From Weeksellaceae bacterium (GTDB lineage: Bacteria; Bacteroidota; Bacteroidia; Flavobacteriales; Weeksellaceae): a stretch of DNA of 64,000 bases. Below, piece by piece: positions 9,924 to 18,714 of the stretch. The stretch spans positions 1 to 64,000 of the forward strand of contig JAKLPS010000009.1 in the NCBI GenBank assembly GCA_022013695.1. Reading direction: 5' to 3'. The notes under the pieces were generated by a model, which was not told where the DNA came from, did not search any database, and was given only the letters and a program-made list of their open reading frames with translations. The position numbers and the translations under genes were made by a program. The first letter of the stretch is position 1; each line of letters begins with the position of its first letter.

Positions 9924-10877
9924 TTAAATCAATTCCTCGATATGATAATTCTTCTGTTCGCGATTGGTTCGGATGATGAGTTCGCCCAAAAAGCCACCAA
10001 CAAAGAGTAAGCTGCCAAGAATCATCATTGTCAATGCTATAAAAAACCAAGGATTATTGGCAAGCAGATTTCCGTAAATTTTGTATGCATACACATCGAT
10101 CAGCTTCGAAATCCCCAACCAAAGGGCCGATAAAAATCCGATGACGAACATCAAAGTGCCTGCTGCGCCAAAGAAATGCATCGGTCTTCCGCCAAATCGG
10201 CTGACAAACCAAAGCGTCACCAGATCCAAGAATCCCCGAACAAATCGTTCTGTACCAAACTTCGAAGTTCCGTAAGGTCTTGCCTGATGCTGAACCGGTT
10301 TTTCAGTGATATTTCTGAAACCCGCATTGGCTGCTAAAACCGGAATATAACGGTGCATATCGCCATAAACATCGATGGATTTTACAACCTGTTTTTTGTA
10401 AGCTTTCAGTCCGCAATTGAAATCGTGAAGTGAAACGCCGGACACTTTCCTCGCTGCAGAATTGAATAATTTTGACGGAATATTTTTGGTCATTACATTA
10501 TCAAATCGCTTCTTTTTCCAACCGGAAACGATGTCGTAATTCCCTATTTTCACCATTTCATAAAGCTCCGGAATCTCTTCTGGAAAGTCCTGCAGATCTG
10601 CATCCATCGTGATGATCACATCGCCGTTCACTTTTTCGAAAGCCGCGTGAAGTGCCTGCGATTTGCCATAATTTTTGGAAAATCGGATACCGTGGATCTG
10701 GGGATTTTGAATCTTCAGATTCTCGATGATAGACCAGGAAAGATCGGTGCTACCGTCATCTATAAACCAAACTTCATAAGACAATTTATTGGAGCGGCAA
10801 ACGCTGTCAATCCTCGCGAAGAGTTCTTCCAGAGAGTCTTGCTCGTTGAGCAATGGGATGATTATAGAGAGATTCAT
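9924..10877 (-). CDS. Glycosyltransferase family 2, membrane-anchored
   Basis: A 317-residue family-2 glycosyltransferase of the polyprenyl-phosphate sugar synthase type (DPM1/GtrB-like), which moves a sugar from a nucleotide sugar to undecaprenyl phosphate at the inner membrane. Seen are the N-terminal IIPLLNEQDS, the Asp pair at 40-41, the metal-binding DAD at 92-94 and two C-terminal membrane helices at about 233-257 and 277-300. Length and topology fit GtrB/ArnC proteins. The sugar cannot be read from the sequence. It is 28 bp from the DUF2807 gene and may share its transcript. Confidence 0.9.
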   Translation of the reverse strand: MNLSIIIPLLNEQDSLEELFARIDSVCRSNKLSYEVWFIDDGSTDLSWSIIENLKIQNPQIHGIRFSKNYGKSQALHAAFEKVNGDVIITMDADLQDFPEEIPELYEMVKIGNYDIVSGWKKKRFDNVMTKNIPSKLFNSAARKVSGVSLHDFNCGLKAYKKQVVKSIDVYGDMHRYIPVLAANAGFRNITEKPVQHQARPYGTSKFGTERFVRGFLDLVTLWFVSRFGGRPMHFFGAAGTLMFVIGFLSALWLGISKLIDVYAYKIYGNLLANNPWFFIALTMMILGSLLFVGGFLGELIIRTNREQKNYHIEELI

Positions 10878-10928
10878 TGATGATTGTTTTAAAATATTGT
10901 AAATAAATAGTTTCGCAAGCCTTATCGG

Positions 10929-11516
10929 TCATTCGTAGCGCTTTTTGTTTTTCAAAAATCCAGCAATGACGATCGATAAAAGTAAATAAAAAAACAAAAA
11001 CCCGCCAAAAATACCGGACATAAATTTGAAAGAAAAATAATTGCGATTCTCCTTCATTGCTGCTTCTCTTGCCAGTTTTGCACCTCTATAATTTTGCTCC
11101 AACTCTTTGACTTTGTTTTTATCTTTTTGATTCAGCGCTTCTCCTCTCAGTTTGGTATAAGACCGATCCAGATTGTCGAGTTCGGTTTGGATGTATTGGT
11201 GATTTAGCAAATCCCTCGCGTCTGTATCAACGTAATTAAGAAAAGCAAAAATGGAAAAAACAGACAGCAATCCACCTGTAAAAAGGGTGAGAAAACATTG
11301 TTTAAATGCGTGAGGATAAGTAATATATCGACCGAGTCTTAACCAATAAGTTGAAGCAAATCCTGCGAAGGCATACAAGAAAGTCATCCCAAATGCATTC
11401 ACCCGCATCGTGGTGCTCCAATATTGGGCATTGGCAGAGAAATAATAGACCACGAAAAAGGCCAGCATCGTCACTAAAAATAAACCAAAGCCCGATATTA
11501 CAGGATTTTTTGTCAT
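10929..11516 (-). CDS. DUF4199 membrane protein
   Basis: A 195-residue inner-membrane protein of the Bacteroidetes-specific DUF4199 family. Predicted membrane helices lie at about 8-28, 40-58, 72-95 and 165-190, with a charged central loop between the third and fourth. No function is known. The ATG at 11516 (MTKNPVISG) is chosen; the frame extends 35 codons upstream, but that part is Lys-rich and would put a soluble extension in front of the first helix. It lies upstream of the family-2 glycosyltransferase gene with which it is often found. Confidence 0.8.
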   Translation of the reverse strand: MTKNPVISGFGLFLVTMLAFFVVYYFSANAQYWSTTMRVNAFGMTFLYAFAGFASTYWLRLGRYITYPHAFKQCFLTLFTGGLLSVFSIFAFLNYVDTDARDLLNHQYIQTELDNLDRSYTKLRGEALNQKDKNKVKELEQNYRGAKLAREAAMKENRNYFSFKFMSGIFGGFLFFYLLLSIVIAGFLKNKKRYE

Positions 11517-11654
11517 AATTTTTACTTTTTTAAAATGTTTAAAGTTTTGAGTTTCGAAAGCAGATTTGAAACTTTTGATTGTAGCAATCAGCCGTTTAAA
11601 GCTCTTTTCGGAGCGGTGCATCTTTTTTTATTTTCTCTTTTGCCTTTATTTTTT

Positions 11655-11662
11655 TATATTTG
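11655..11662 (+). promoter_or_regulatory. Promoter -7 element of the SRP RNA gene
   Basis: TATATTTG fits TAnnTTTG and ends 5 nt before the first paired base of the SRP RNA at 11667, which is the expected distance to the start of transcription. Confidence 0.6.
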
Positions 11663-11666
11663 CATC

Positions 11667-11759
11667 GGCAAGTCCTAAACAACCAGCTCCTGAGAATCCT
11701 CCAGGGTGGGAACGCAGCAAAGGTAATCGGTTGTAGCGGTGTGATTTAGGTAGCTTGCC
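11667..11759 (+). ncRNA. ffs: Signal recognition particle RNA, small bacterial type
   Basis: The RNA scaffold of the signal recognition particle, binding Ffh. The 5' and 3' ends pair (ggcaag at 11667 and cttgcc ending at 11759). The conserved apical domain is clear: the asymmetric loop and tetraloop region with TCCAGGGTGGGAACGCAGCA (starting at 11699), carrying the GGGAA/GCAGCA internal loop motif. The size, about 93 nt, matches Bacteroidetes SRP RNAs. It is followed by a strong hairpin terminator. Confidence 0.93.
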
Positions 11760-11770
11760 ATTTTTTTATT

Positions 11771-11822
11771 TTAAGAGATCAAGATTGTTTAAATTTAAAC
11801 CCCTTGATCTCTTAATTTTTTT
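11771..11822 (+). terminator. Terminator of ffs, bidirectional
   Basis: ttaagagatcaag (11771-11783) pairs perfectly with cttgatctcttaa (11803-11815), and both sides carry T or A runs. It can serve the SRP RNA on the plus strand and the hydrolase gene ending at 11825 on the minus strand. The loop contains the palindrome gtttaaatttaaac. Confidence 0.85.
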
Positions 11823-11824
11823 GT

Positions 11825-12508
11825 TTAGAACTCAAATTCCTGCCCTAATTCCGGCAAAGTAAATTCAATATTTTTATCAGAAAAATACTTTTTAGCTTCC
11901 TCGTGATTGATTTCTATTTTTGGAAAAGTATCGAAATGACAACCTATCACTTTGGGCGTTTTCAATAATTTTGATGCTGCGAAAGCGGCTTTACGAGGGC
12001 ACATCGTATAATTTTTTCCAACGGGAAGGATCGACAAATCCAATTTTCCGAAAACATCTGGAAACAAGCTCATCTCAGCCGTCACGCCCGTGTCTCCAGC
12101 TAGATAAAGATTTTTACCGTCTGCAAATCTGAAAATATATCCGGATGCCAATCCACCGTAAGAACCGTCCGGAAAAGAACTTGTATGCAATGCAGGAACG
12201 ATAGAAATCTTCAAATCGTCGATTTTCGCAGAACCTCCGAAGTTGATATCAATATTATTCGTGTGTTTGAAATAACCGCAAATCTCAGGCTGTCCAATTA
12301 CGGTTGCATCAGGATGATTTTCTAGCACTTCTTTTACATCAGCAATGTGATCGCCGTGTGCGTGCGTAATCAAAACATAATCGATTTTCTGAGCTGTAAT
12401 ATCAAAACCAGACTTTTCTTTCTGATAGCTATAGAAAGGGTCTGCAAGAATCGTTTTTCCGTTGTATGTGAACAAAAAACAGTTTTGTCCTAAGAATTTT
12501 ATTTTCAT
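11825..12508 (-). CDS. UPF0173 metallo-beta-lactamase-fold hydrolase
   Basis: A 227-residue metallo-beta-lactamase-fold hydrolase of the UPF0173 (YtkL) group. The metal ligands are visible as HAHGDH at residues 49-54, with AGDTGVT near 135 and a C-terminal CHFDTFP. The family has no settled substrate. Its start overlaps the end of a small membrane protein gene by 4 bp, suggesting cotranscription. The protein length matches the family. Confidence 0.88.
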   Translation of the reverse strand: MKIKFLGQNCFLFTYNGKTILADPFYSYQKEKSGFDITAQKIDYVLITHAHGDHIADVKEVLENHPDATVIGQPEICGYFKHTNNIDINFGGSAKIDDLKISIVPALHTSSFPDGSYGGLASGYIFRFADGKNLYLAGDTGVTAEMSLFPDVFGKLDLSILPVGKNYTMCPRKAAFAASKLLKTPKVIGCHFDTFPKIEINHEEAKKYFSDKNIEFTLPELGQEFEF

Positions 12509-12792
12509 TTTTGATTGATATTTGTTATTGTCAGATAAATAAAGAATAGAATTAATGATAATATAAATGAATTTAAAAAGAGCAGAACTCCATTATTGCA
12601 TTTTTTAATTAATAAAACTAATAGAGAAGTTATTATTCCAAAATTAATTACGTAAAAAAATGGAAGAATTAAATAACCCCAACCCATAGGACCTCCATCT
12701 TTTGAAATTATATCTATAGTACAATAAATAAAATAGATATTTGAAATTAAAATTAAAACCGAAAAAATTTTATTTAATAATTTCAACTTCAT
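12505..12792 (-). CDS. Small membrane protein, unknown
   Basis: A 95-residue protein made almost wholly of hydrophobic helices (about residues 5-25, 35-62 and 70-92), with charged residues only in the turns. I do not recognise a family. The coding signal is supported by its 4-bp overlap with the downstream hydrolase gene and a 19-bp gap to menA upstream, so it appears to be a member of a menA-95aa-hydrolase operon. The region is more AT-rich than its neighbours. Confidence 0.6.
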   Translation of the reverse strand: MKLKLLNKIFSVLILISNIYFIYCTIDIISKDGGPMGWGYLILPFFYVINFGIITSLLVLLIKKCNNGVLLFLNSFILSLILFFIYLTITNINQK

Positions 12793-12811
12793 CTAATTTA
12801 GTATTTTCATT

Positions 12812-13741
12812 TTAATTAAAATAATTCAATCCAAAAGCCACCAAAATACTCATTACCAATGTAATGATTCCCACTTGTTTCAGAAAAGGATCGAGTTCTT
12901 TTGGTTCTTTTACTTCCATCATTTTTCTGCGCAAAGACATCATCGGAAATACCATAACAAAAAATATAAATGCATAATAGTTTCCTTGTTTTTGCAAACC
13001 ATTGATCATCATATAGATTAAAACCAAAATAGGCGGAAGCATCAAAATAATCATTTCATAGACCATCGCATTTTTGAAACCCAATCTTATTGCCAAAGTT
13101 TTTTTCCCAGATTTCGCATCACTTTCTATATCTCGCATATTGTTGAGATTCAGGACTGCTGCGCTCAAAAAACCTACTGCCGTTGCGGGCAAAAATATGT
13201 CCCAATCCAATGTTTTGGTAAACAGAAAATAACTGCCACAAACCGAAACCAATCCGAAAAAGATGAACACAAAAATATCGCCCAAACCTAGATAACCGTA
13301 AGGTTTTTTCCCGACGGTGTATCCAATGGACGCCAAAATAGATGCAATTCCCAATCCGATGAAGATCCAAAATTCTCTGGCGTAAGCCGGATAGAAAGCC
13401 ACGTATAATAATGCGACCGTTGCTACAAAAGATAGAATCGACAGGAGAATCACGGCATTTCTCATTTGAATTGCTGTAATTTTTCCAGAAGCTACTGCTC
13501 TTTGCTCCGCTTCTCCTATCCTATTTTTGTCTGTTCCTTTGATTCCATCGCCGTAATCGTTGGCAAAATTTGATAAGATTTGATAGAGCAAGGTCACAAG
13601 AAGTGCCAAGGATAATATTCTCCAATCCCAAAATCCGGCTTGTTCTGAAAGTCGCCATCTGGCGATGAAAGAACCCATAATAATTCCGCTGAGAGAAAGT
13701 GGCAAAGTTCGAAGCCGTGCGGCTTTTATCCAATATTTCAT
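12812..13741 (-). CDS. menA: 1,4-dihydroxy-2-naphthoate polyprenyltransferase
   Basis: MenA attaches the polyprenyl tail to 1,4-dihydroxy-2-naphthoate in menaquinone synthesis, in the inner membrane. The 309-residue UbiA-type protein has the first Asp-rich motif NDYGDGIKGTD at 61-71 and the second NMRDIESD near 195-202, both for Mg-diphosphate binding, and about nine hydrophobic helices. menB lies 150 bp upstream on the same strand, which supports the pathway assignment. It is followed by a small membrane protein gene and a UPF0173 hydrolase. Confidence 0.95.
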   Translation of the reverse strand: MKYWIKAARLRTLPLSLSGIIMGSFIARWRLSEQAGFWDWRILSLALLVTLLYQILSNFANDYGDGIKGTDKNRIGEAEQRAVASGKITAIQMRNAVILLSILSFVATVALLYVAFYPAYAREFWIFIGLGIASILASIGYTVGKKPYGYLGLGDIFVFIFFGLVSVCGSYFLFTKTLDWDIFLPATAVGFLSAAVLNLNNMRDIESDAKSGKKTLAIRLGFKNAMVYEMIILMLPPILVLIYMMINGLQKQGNYYAFIFFVMVFPMMSLRRKMMEVKEPKELDPFLKQVGIITLVMSILVAFGLNYFN

Positions 13742-13891
13742 TTATTTCTTTGTAAAAAGTAAAATGTATGATTTACAATGTAACTTTTTTTGATTAAAGA
13801 TTAATTACCTTTACTTTGCAATTTCGCCATTTTATATTAAAGAATTTAAGATTAAATACTTAGTACTTGGTACTTCCGACGTTTTACAACA

Positions 13892-14728
13892 TCAAGATAT
13901 CCACTGATCTTCTCCGAAGTTAGGTTTTCGTTTTTCCAAAAAGGCATTTCTACCTTCTTTTGCTTCCTCCGTCATATACGCCAATCGTGTGGCTTCGCCG
14001 GCAAAAATCTGTTGACCCACCATTCCATCATCTGTCAAATTCATAGCGTATTTCAGCATTCTGATGGAAGTTGGAGATTTTGCAAGGATTTCTTGCGCCC
14101 ATTCGTAGGCAGTGTTTTCCAATTCTGCGTGCGGAACTACGGCGTTTACCATTCCCATTTCTGCGGCTTCTTTTGCCGAAAAATTTCTTCCTAAAAAGAA
14201 AATCTCTCTGGCCTTTTTCTGCCCCACCATTTTGGCTAAATAAGCAGAACCATAGCCACCGTCAAAGCTCGTCACATCGGCATCGGTTTGTTTGAAAATG
14301 GCGTGCTCTTCGCTTGCCAAAGTCAAATCGCAAACCACGTGCAGCGAATGTCCGCCGCCTACTGCCCATCCGTTTACCACGGCAATTACCACTTTGGGCA
14401 TAAATCTGATGAGACGCTGCACTTCTAAAATATTCAGCCGATGCCTGCCATCTTCGCCCACGTAACCTTGGTGTCCGCGCGCTTTTTGGTCACCTCCACT
14501 GCAGAAAGCGTGTCCGCCATCTTTGGGACTTGGGCCTTCGCCGGTGAGTAGTACAACGCCGCTGGAAGCATCTTCGTAAGCGTCATAAAAAGCATCGTAA
14601 AGTTCTGAGGTGGTTTTTGGTCGGAAAGCGTTGCGAACTTCCGGTCTGTTGATCGCGATTCTGGCAACGCCATTAGATTTTTTGTAGGTAATATCTTGGT
14701 ATTCTTTCACGGTTTTCCAGTCTGCCAT
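13892..14728 (-). CDS. menB: 1,4-dihydroxy-2-naphthoyl-CoA synthase
   Basis: MenB (crotonase fold, 278 residues) closes the second ring of naphthoate from o-succinylbenzoyl-CoA. Seen are the oxyanion-hole segments FCSGGDQKARG and VNGWAVGGGHSLHVVCDL, and the family-specific TDADVTSFDGGYGSAY. The ATG at 14728 (MADWKTV) is the family start; the frame continues 10 codons upstream without homology. menA is the next gene downstream; menC, D, E and F are not in the window. Confidence 0.96.
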   Translation of the reverse strand: MADWKTVKEYQDITYKKSNGVARIAINRPEVRNAFRPKTTSELYDAFYDAYEDASSGVVLLTGEGPSPKDGGHAFCSGGDQKARGHQGYVGEDGRHRLNILEVQRLIRFMPKVVIAVVNGWAVGGGHSLHVVCDLTLASEEHAIFKQTDADVTSFDGGYGSAYLAKMVGQKKAREIFFLGRNFSAKEAAEMGMVNAVVPHAELENTAYEWAQEILAKSPTSIRMLKYAMNLTDDGMVGQQIFAGEATRLAYMTEEAKEGRNAFLEKRKPNFGEDQWIS

Positions 14729-14988
14729 TTTTTGAAAATTTAGAGTGTAAATATACATACAATTGATGGTGTTTCAAAGAAATTATGCCGATGGAGTGAG
14801 GAGGTTGGAACATTTAGCCCCAATTATAGTCTTCTTTTTTAAATAGAATCTACGAAGCGAGTATTTTTTTTCAAACGTAATGATATTTTCGTAATTTCGA
14901 GAACGAATATATGAAGACAAAAATTACAAAAATATCAATCGAAAATGTTTTTCTAAGGTATAAATCAACAACTTTAAAAAATTATCAT

Positions 14989-15807
14989 ATGAAAACTAAA
15001 CTTTTATCTCTAATTGTTTTGATTTCAATTAGTCTATTTTCTTGCGTGAAATCAAAAGATGGATCGGGTAAAGATTTCTTATTTTCGGATCTCATTTCGG
15101 ATTCCGGAAAAGGAGAAATGACTGAAAAATCTTATAATCTGAACTTTGATGAGCTGGAAATTTCGACTTCTTTGAAGGCGGAAGTTTTCAAATCTGATCA
15201 AGAAAAAATTGTGGTCTATGCGCCTTCGGACTTGATGAAATATGTGGTGGTGAAACAAAATGGGCAAGCGGTGCAGGTCAAAATTGACAATACAAATTTT
15301 AAAAATATTTCTACAGACCGAATCAAAATTAAGGTTTATGCGAAGGATTTTGATCATCTGACGGCTAATTCTAGCGGAAATATTAACCTGAAAGGTCAAT
15401 TCGCACCTGCCGATCTAGATGTCAAAGTTTCTAGCTCCGGAACTGTCAAAGGCAATATAGACGGGGGAAATATCAATATCCAAACCTCGAGCAGCGGAAA
15501 CTATGAGGGCGAAATCCACGCAAAAAGTTTGACTATGCAAAGCTCTTCTTCCAGCGGGATCGATATCAAAGGGAAATCCGAAAGTGTGGATGTCCAAGCG
15601 TCTTCTTCCAGCGACGTAAATGCTGAAAATTTCACTGCAGAAAGTGCTATTTTGGCAAGTTCGTCGTCGGCGGGCATATCTATCGGCGTTAGCAAAAGCG
15701 TGACGGCAAATGCCTCTTCCAGCGGCGGCATCGAAATAATCAAAAGAGGCAGCCTAGCCGAAATTATTAAAAATGAAAGCAGTTCTGGAACGGTATCAAT
15801 CCGGTAA
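14989..15807 (+). CDS. Head-GIN (DUF2807) lipoprotein, serine-rich
   Basis: A 272-residue lipoprotein: the signal peptide ends in SLFSCVKS, giving an N-terminal Cys19. The DUF2807 beta-helix part has repeating short strands, each turn carrying Ser-Ser-Ser or SSSG (residues about 155-260), such as SSSSGIDIKG and ASSSSDVNAE, as expected for a ladder of serines on one face. The function is unknown; a role at the cell surface is likely from the lipid anchor. The ATG at 14989 gives the signal peptide; the frame opens at 14911. It is divergent from menB. Confidence 0.85.
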   Translation: MKTKLLSLIVLISISLFSCVKSKDGSGKDFLFSDLISDSGKGEMTEKSYNLNFDELEISTSLKAEVFKSDQEKIVVYAPSDLMKYVVVKQNGQAVQVKIDNTNFKNISTDRIKIKVYAKDFDHLTANSSGNINLKGQFAPADLDVKVSSSGTVKGNIDGGNINIQTSSSGNYEGEIHAKSLTMQSSSSSGIDIKGKSESVDVQASSSSDVNAENFTAESAILASSSSAGISIGVSKSVTANASSSGGIEIIKRGSLAEIIKNESSSGTVSIR

Positions 15808-15826
15808 GCCTCCAATGAATATATCA

Positions 15827-15858
15827 AAAAAAGAGACCCAAATTAGGATCTCTTTTAT
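15827..15858. terminator. Bidirectional terminator between convergent genes
   Basis: aaaagagaccc pairs with ggatctctttt (one mismatch) and both sides have A or T runs, placing a terminator between the DUF2807 gene and the convergent coiled-coil gene. Confidence 0.65.
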
Positions 15859-15876
15859 GCTGGAACACAGCTTTTG

Positions 15877-16662
15877 TTAATTGAATTTGATAACGCTTTC
15901 CATCTTTGCAGACTCTTCGTTTACCAACTCATCATCGACCAAGATCTTACCAGAATGCTCATCGATAATAATTTTTTTTCTCTGGGCAATTTCCATTTGT
16001 TTCTGTGGCGGAATGGTGAAGAAAGATCCTTTTGGGGCTCCTCTTTCCAATCCTACGACCGCAAGACCAGTAGAAGATCCTTGGCGGATTCTTTGGTAAG
16101 AAACCAACAATCTTGTGTCGATTTTTTCAGCAAATTCTTTGGATTTTTCCAGTAGATAATCTTCTTCTTTCTGAGTTTCCGAAACCAAATTTTCCAACTC
16201 ATTTTTTTTATGAACCAAGTGGTTTTTTAGCTCATCAATTTTCTCGGTAAGATCCGCCAACGTCTCTTTTTTGTGATCTATTTTTGCACCGAACTCTTTG
16301 ATTCTTTTTTCAGCCAATTGAATTTCCAATTCTTGATACTCCACTTCTTTTGCCAACGCTTCGAATTCTTTGTTATTTCGGACGTTGTCTTGTTGCGTTT
16401 TATATTTATCGATCAGAGTCTGAGCATCTTTCATCAGATCTTTTTTCTCAGTGATCTCTGCATTTTGCTCCGCTATTTCGGACTCGAATTTTTGGGCTCT
16501 CTTTTCCAGACCTTCAATTTCTATCTCAAGATCTTCCACTTCAATGGGCAATTCGCCTCTTGTGTTGCGGATCTCATCCAAACGGGAATCGATGATCTGC
16601 AAATCATAAAGTGCTCTTAATTTTTCTTCGACAGAAATTTCGTTTACTTTTTTATCAGCCAT
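15877..16662 (-). CDS. CT398-like coiled-coil protein lacking its zinc ribbon
   Basis: A 261-residue protein with a long antiparallel coiled coil (residues about 10-190, very rich in Glu and Lys) followed by a short C-terminal domain. Homologues, annotated as C4-type zinc-ribbon proteins, carry two CxxC pairs in that domain. Here the flanking pattern (GAPKGSFFTIPPQKQ, then DEHSGKILVD) is kept, but the protein contains no cysteine at all. The role is unclear even in relatives; nucleic-acid or protein bridging has been suggested. It lies 2 bp from nif3, which is a frequent neighbour. Confidence 0.85.
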   Translation of the reverse strand: MADKKVNEISVEEKLRALYDLQIIDSRLDEIRNTRGELPIEVEDLEIEIEGLEKRAQKFESEIAEQNAEITEKKDLMKDAQTLIDKYKTQQDNVRNNKEFEALAKEVEYQELEIQLAEKRIKEFGAKIDHKKETLADLTEKIDELKNHLVHKKNELENLVSETQKEEDYLLEKSKEFAEKIDTRLLVSYQRIRQGSSTGLAVVGLERGAPKGSFFTIPPQKQMEIAQRKKIIIDEHSGKILVDDELVNEESAKMESVIKFN

Positions 16663-16664
16663 AT

Positions 16665-17762
16665 CTATATAAAATAATTAACAGGATTTGTTTTCTTAAT
16701 CGTTTTTGCGATGGCAAATATAGGGAATTTTTCGGACAAAATTTCAAATAAATGCTGGGTTACAAATTGTTCCGATTCAAAATGGCCGATATCGCAGATC
16801 AACATTTTCTCCTCGCTGGAGAAAAAATCATGATATTTGATATCACCAGTGAGGTAAGCATCACATTTTGAAGCTAATGCAGCCTTAATTCCGCTCGCTC
16901 CACTTCCTCCTAAAACGCCTACTCTTCTTATTTCTTTATTGGTTAAAGAACTGTGTCTTATAACTTTAAGATCAAATTTTTCCTTCACAAATTGAAGAAA
17001 ATCTCCCCCGTTCATTTCGCTTTCCAAATCTCCGAATCTTCCCAAACCAGCGTAATGATTTTCGTTGTCCAGCGAAATTAATTGATAAGCGACCTCTTCA
17101 TAAGGATGATTTAGCTTCATTGCCGACAGAATTTGGTTTTCCTTAAAATCTTCAAAAATTACCGAAACCAAAACCTCGCTGGCAATTTCTCTTTCGTTTT
17201 GATTTCCTACCTTCGGATTTGAACCTTCCAGCGGACGAAAAGTTCCATGACCATTCACGGAAAAACTGCACTCGTCGTAGAAACCGATATTTCCCGCTCC
17301 TGCCTGGAACAAAGCATTTTTCAAATTGTCAGCCGAATCGATTGGGACAAATACTTCCAATTTTTTCAATTGATTTTGCTTTGGCATTAATATTTTCTGA
17401 TTCTTCAGTCCGAGAACTTCACATATTTTATAATTGACGCCGAAATAATCATTATCAAATGCCGTATGAATCGCATAAATGGCAATTTTATTTTCCAAAG
17501 CTTTCAAAACCGCTTTTTCGACATAATTCTTTCCGGTGATCGATTTTAAACCAGAAAAAATAAGGGGATGAAAACAAACTATCAGGTTGAAATTACTTTC
17601 AATAGCTTCATCAATTACCGATTCCAAAGCGTCGTGAGCCACTAGAATTCCAGAGATTTCTCTCTCTCGGTTTCCACATAAAAGGCCGACATTATCAAAA
17701 TCCTCTGCCTGCCATATCGGGATTATTTGCTCGAACTCATTTATAAATTCTTGGATTTTCAT
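16665..17762 (-). CDS. Nif3-like dinuclear metal centre protein
   Basis: A 365-residue Nif3/YqfO-family protein. The two conserved halves that bind the dinuclear metal centre surround an inserted PII-like domain, here about residues 125-235, as in long bacterial members. Seen are CFHPLIFSG and AIHTAFD in the first half and GGSGASGIKAAL and DIGHFESEQ in the second. It is often annotated as GTP cyclohydrolase 1 type 2 homologue, but an enzymatic role is not established for most members. The next gene, 2 bp downstream, is the coiled-coil protein lacking its zinc ribbon. Confidence 0.9.
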   Translation of the reverse strand: MKIQEFINEFEQIIPIWQAEDFDNVGLLCGNREREISGILVAHDALESVIDEAIESNFNLIVCFHPLIFSGLKSITGKNYVEKAVLKALENKIAIYAIHTAFDNDYFGVNYKICEVLGLKNQKILMPKQNQLKKLEVFVPIDSADNLKNALFQAGAGNIGFYDECSFSVNGHGTFRPLEGSNPKVGNQNEREIASEVLVSVIFEDFKENQILSAMKLNHPYEEVAYQLISLDNENHYAGLGRFGDLESEMNGGDFLQFVKEKFDLKVIRHSSLTNKEIRRVGVLGGSGASGIKAALASKCDAYLTGDIKYHDFFSSEEKMLICDIGHFESEQFVTQHLFEILSEKFPIFAIAKTIKKTNPVNYFI

Positions 17763-17774
17763 TGAAGTATTTTT

Positions 17775-18230
17775 TTAGCGGATGAACAATCGGTCGTCAA
17801 AAGTAAACCTTTCCACTTTTTTGATCTTGACATCTTTAAAATTAAGATTTCTAGGATTAATGATATAATTGAATTCGCCCCGAACCGTTGCGGATGGAAC
17901 TTTCATCACGAGGAATTTATTAGCCTTAATAAATTTGTCGCCCATTTTTTGAGTGCTATCCAGATGTGGAAATGTGTTCCAATTCGTTGGAAATCTTTTG
18001 GGCTCAAAAAAAATAACATCGGGAAGCTCAATCTGGATCAGCCGATAATCCTTCGGAATAATACCGAGCGGAAGGTGAACCGCAATCTCAGTAACACAAA
18101 GCGCAATAGACTGACCCGTGTACAAAGCTGCATTACCTTTGCTGTTCCATCGTCCGCCAGCAATTTCTGCCCCTTTTCCGGTAAGATCATTGGCATAAGC
18201 GTCTTTAGAAAGCCGGTAAACAATCATCAC
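17775..18230 (-). CDS. RES-domain toxin (module 2)
   Basis: A 151-residue RES-family toxin. The conserved residues are Arg27 in GGRWNSKG, Glu48 in CVTEIAVH and Ser113 in VPSATVRG. Like module 1 it is preceded by a DUF2384-type antitoxin, 3 bp upstream. The two RES proteins share the family motifs but differ clearly in the rest, so this is not a recent duplication. NAD+ depletion is the activity known for the family. It is followed by nif3 with 12 bp between. Confidence 0.9.
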   Translation of the reverse strand: MMIVYRLSKDAYANDLTGKGAEIAGGRWNSKGNAALYTGQSIALCVTEIAVHLPLGIIPKDYRLIQIELPDVIFFEPKRFPTNWNTFPHLDSTQKMGDKFIKANKFLVMKVPSATVRGEFNYIINPRNLNFKDVKIKKVERFTFDDRLFIR

Positions 18231-18233
18231 TAC

Positions 18234-18689
18234 TTACGCCAGAATACCGTGCTCCACTCTTGTAAGCTCATCCATCAAAAGAGAAATTCCAAAGTTGCTT
18301 CCTATTAGCGCTTGGGGCTTTGTCTTTCCTAGGGCTAGGTTTTCTGTTTGCAGCCATGTCAAAAAATAATCTGCAGATCCAAAAACTTCCTCGCCTCTTT
18401 TGTAAAGCAATTCTATCTGTAAAATTTTTTCTGACTGCAAGGTGTCAAAAGTTTTTTCCTCTTTTTGGTAGCGGGACAAGGTTTTCCCAGAAATATGAAG
18501 AAAACCAGCCCAATCTTGAAAACTGAAGGGGAACTTTCTTACGAGACTGTCAAAAAGCTTGAAAGAAATACCCTTCTCTGCGATATTGATCAGTTGGAAA
18601 ATGCCGCCATCATCAAAATGTTGATAACCATAAACTGCGGCTGGCTCTGAAACAATGTTCGTTTCTTCTTCGGTTTTATATTTTTTCAT
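18234..18689 (-). CDS. Xre/MbcA/ParS-type antitoxin (module 2)
   Basis: A 151-residue antitoxin. After an N-terminal tail comes a helix-turn-helix-like region (FLHISGKTLSRYQKEE, about residues 62-77) and the DUF2384 part with LYKRGEEVFGSADYFLTWL and the C-terminal SNFGISLLMDELTRVEHG. It should bind and block the RES toxin and repress its own promoter. The promoter region holds two identical-type inverted repeats 21 bp apart (18724-18754), good candidates for its operator. Confidence 0.88.
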   Translation of the reverse strand: MKKYKTEEETNIVSEPAAVYGYQHFDDGGIFQLINIAEKGISFKLFDSLVRKFPFSFQDWAGFLHISGKTLSRYQKEEKTFDTLQSEKILQIELLYKRGEEVFGSADYFLTWLQTENLALGKTKPQALIGSNFGISLLMDELTRVEHGILA

Positions 18690-18714
18690 CGCTTTTTATT
18701 AATTTTCCCATCCA

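Noticed and set aside
13742-13891. Possible small gene between menA and menB
   Set aside because: The 150 bp are AT-rich and show no frame with a start and protein-like composition.
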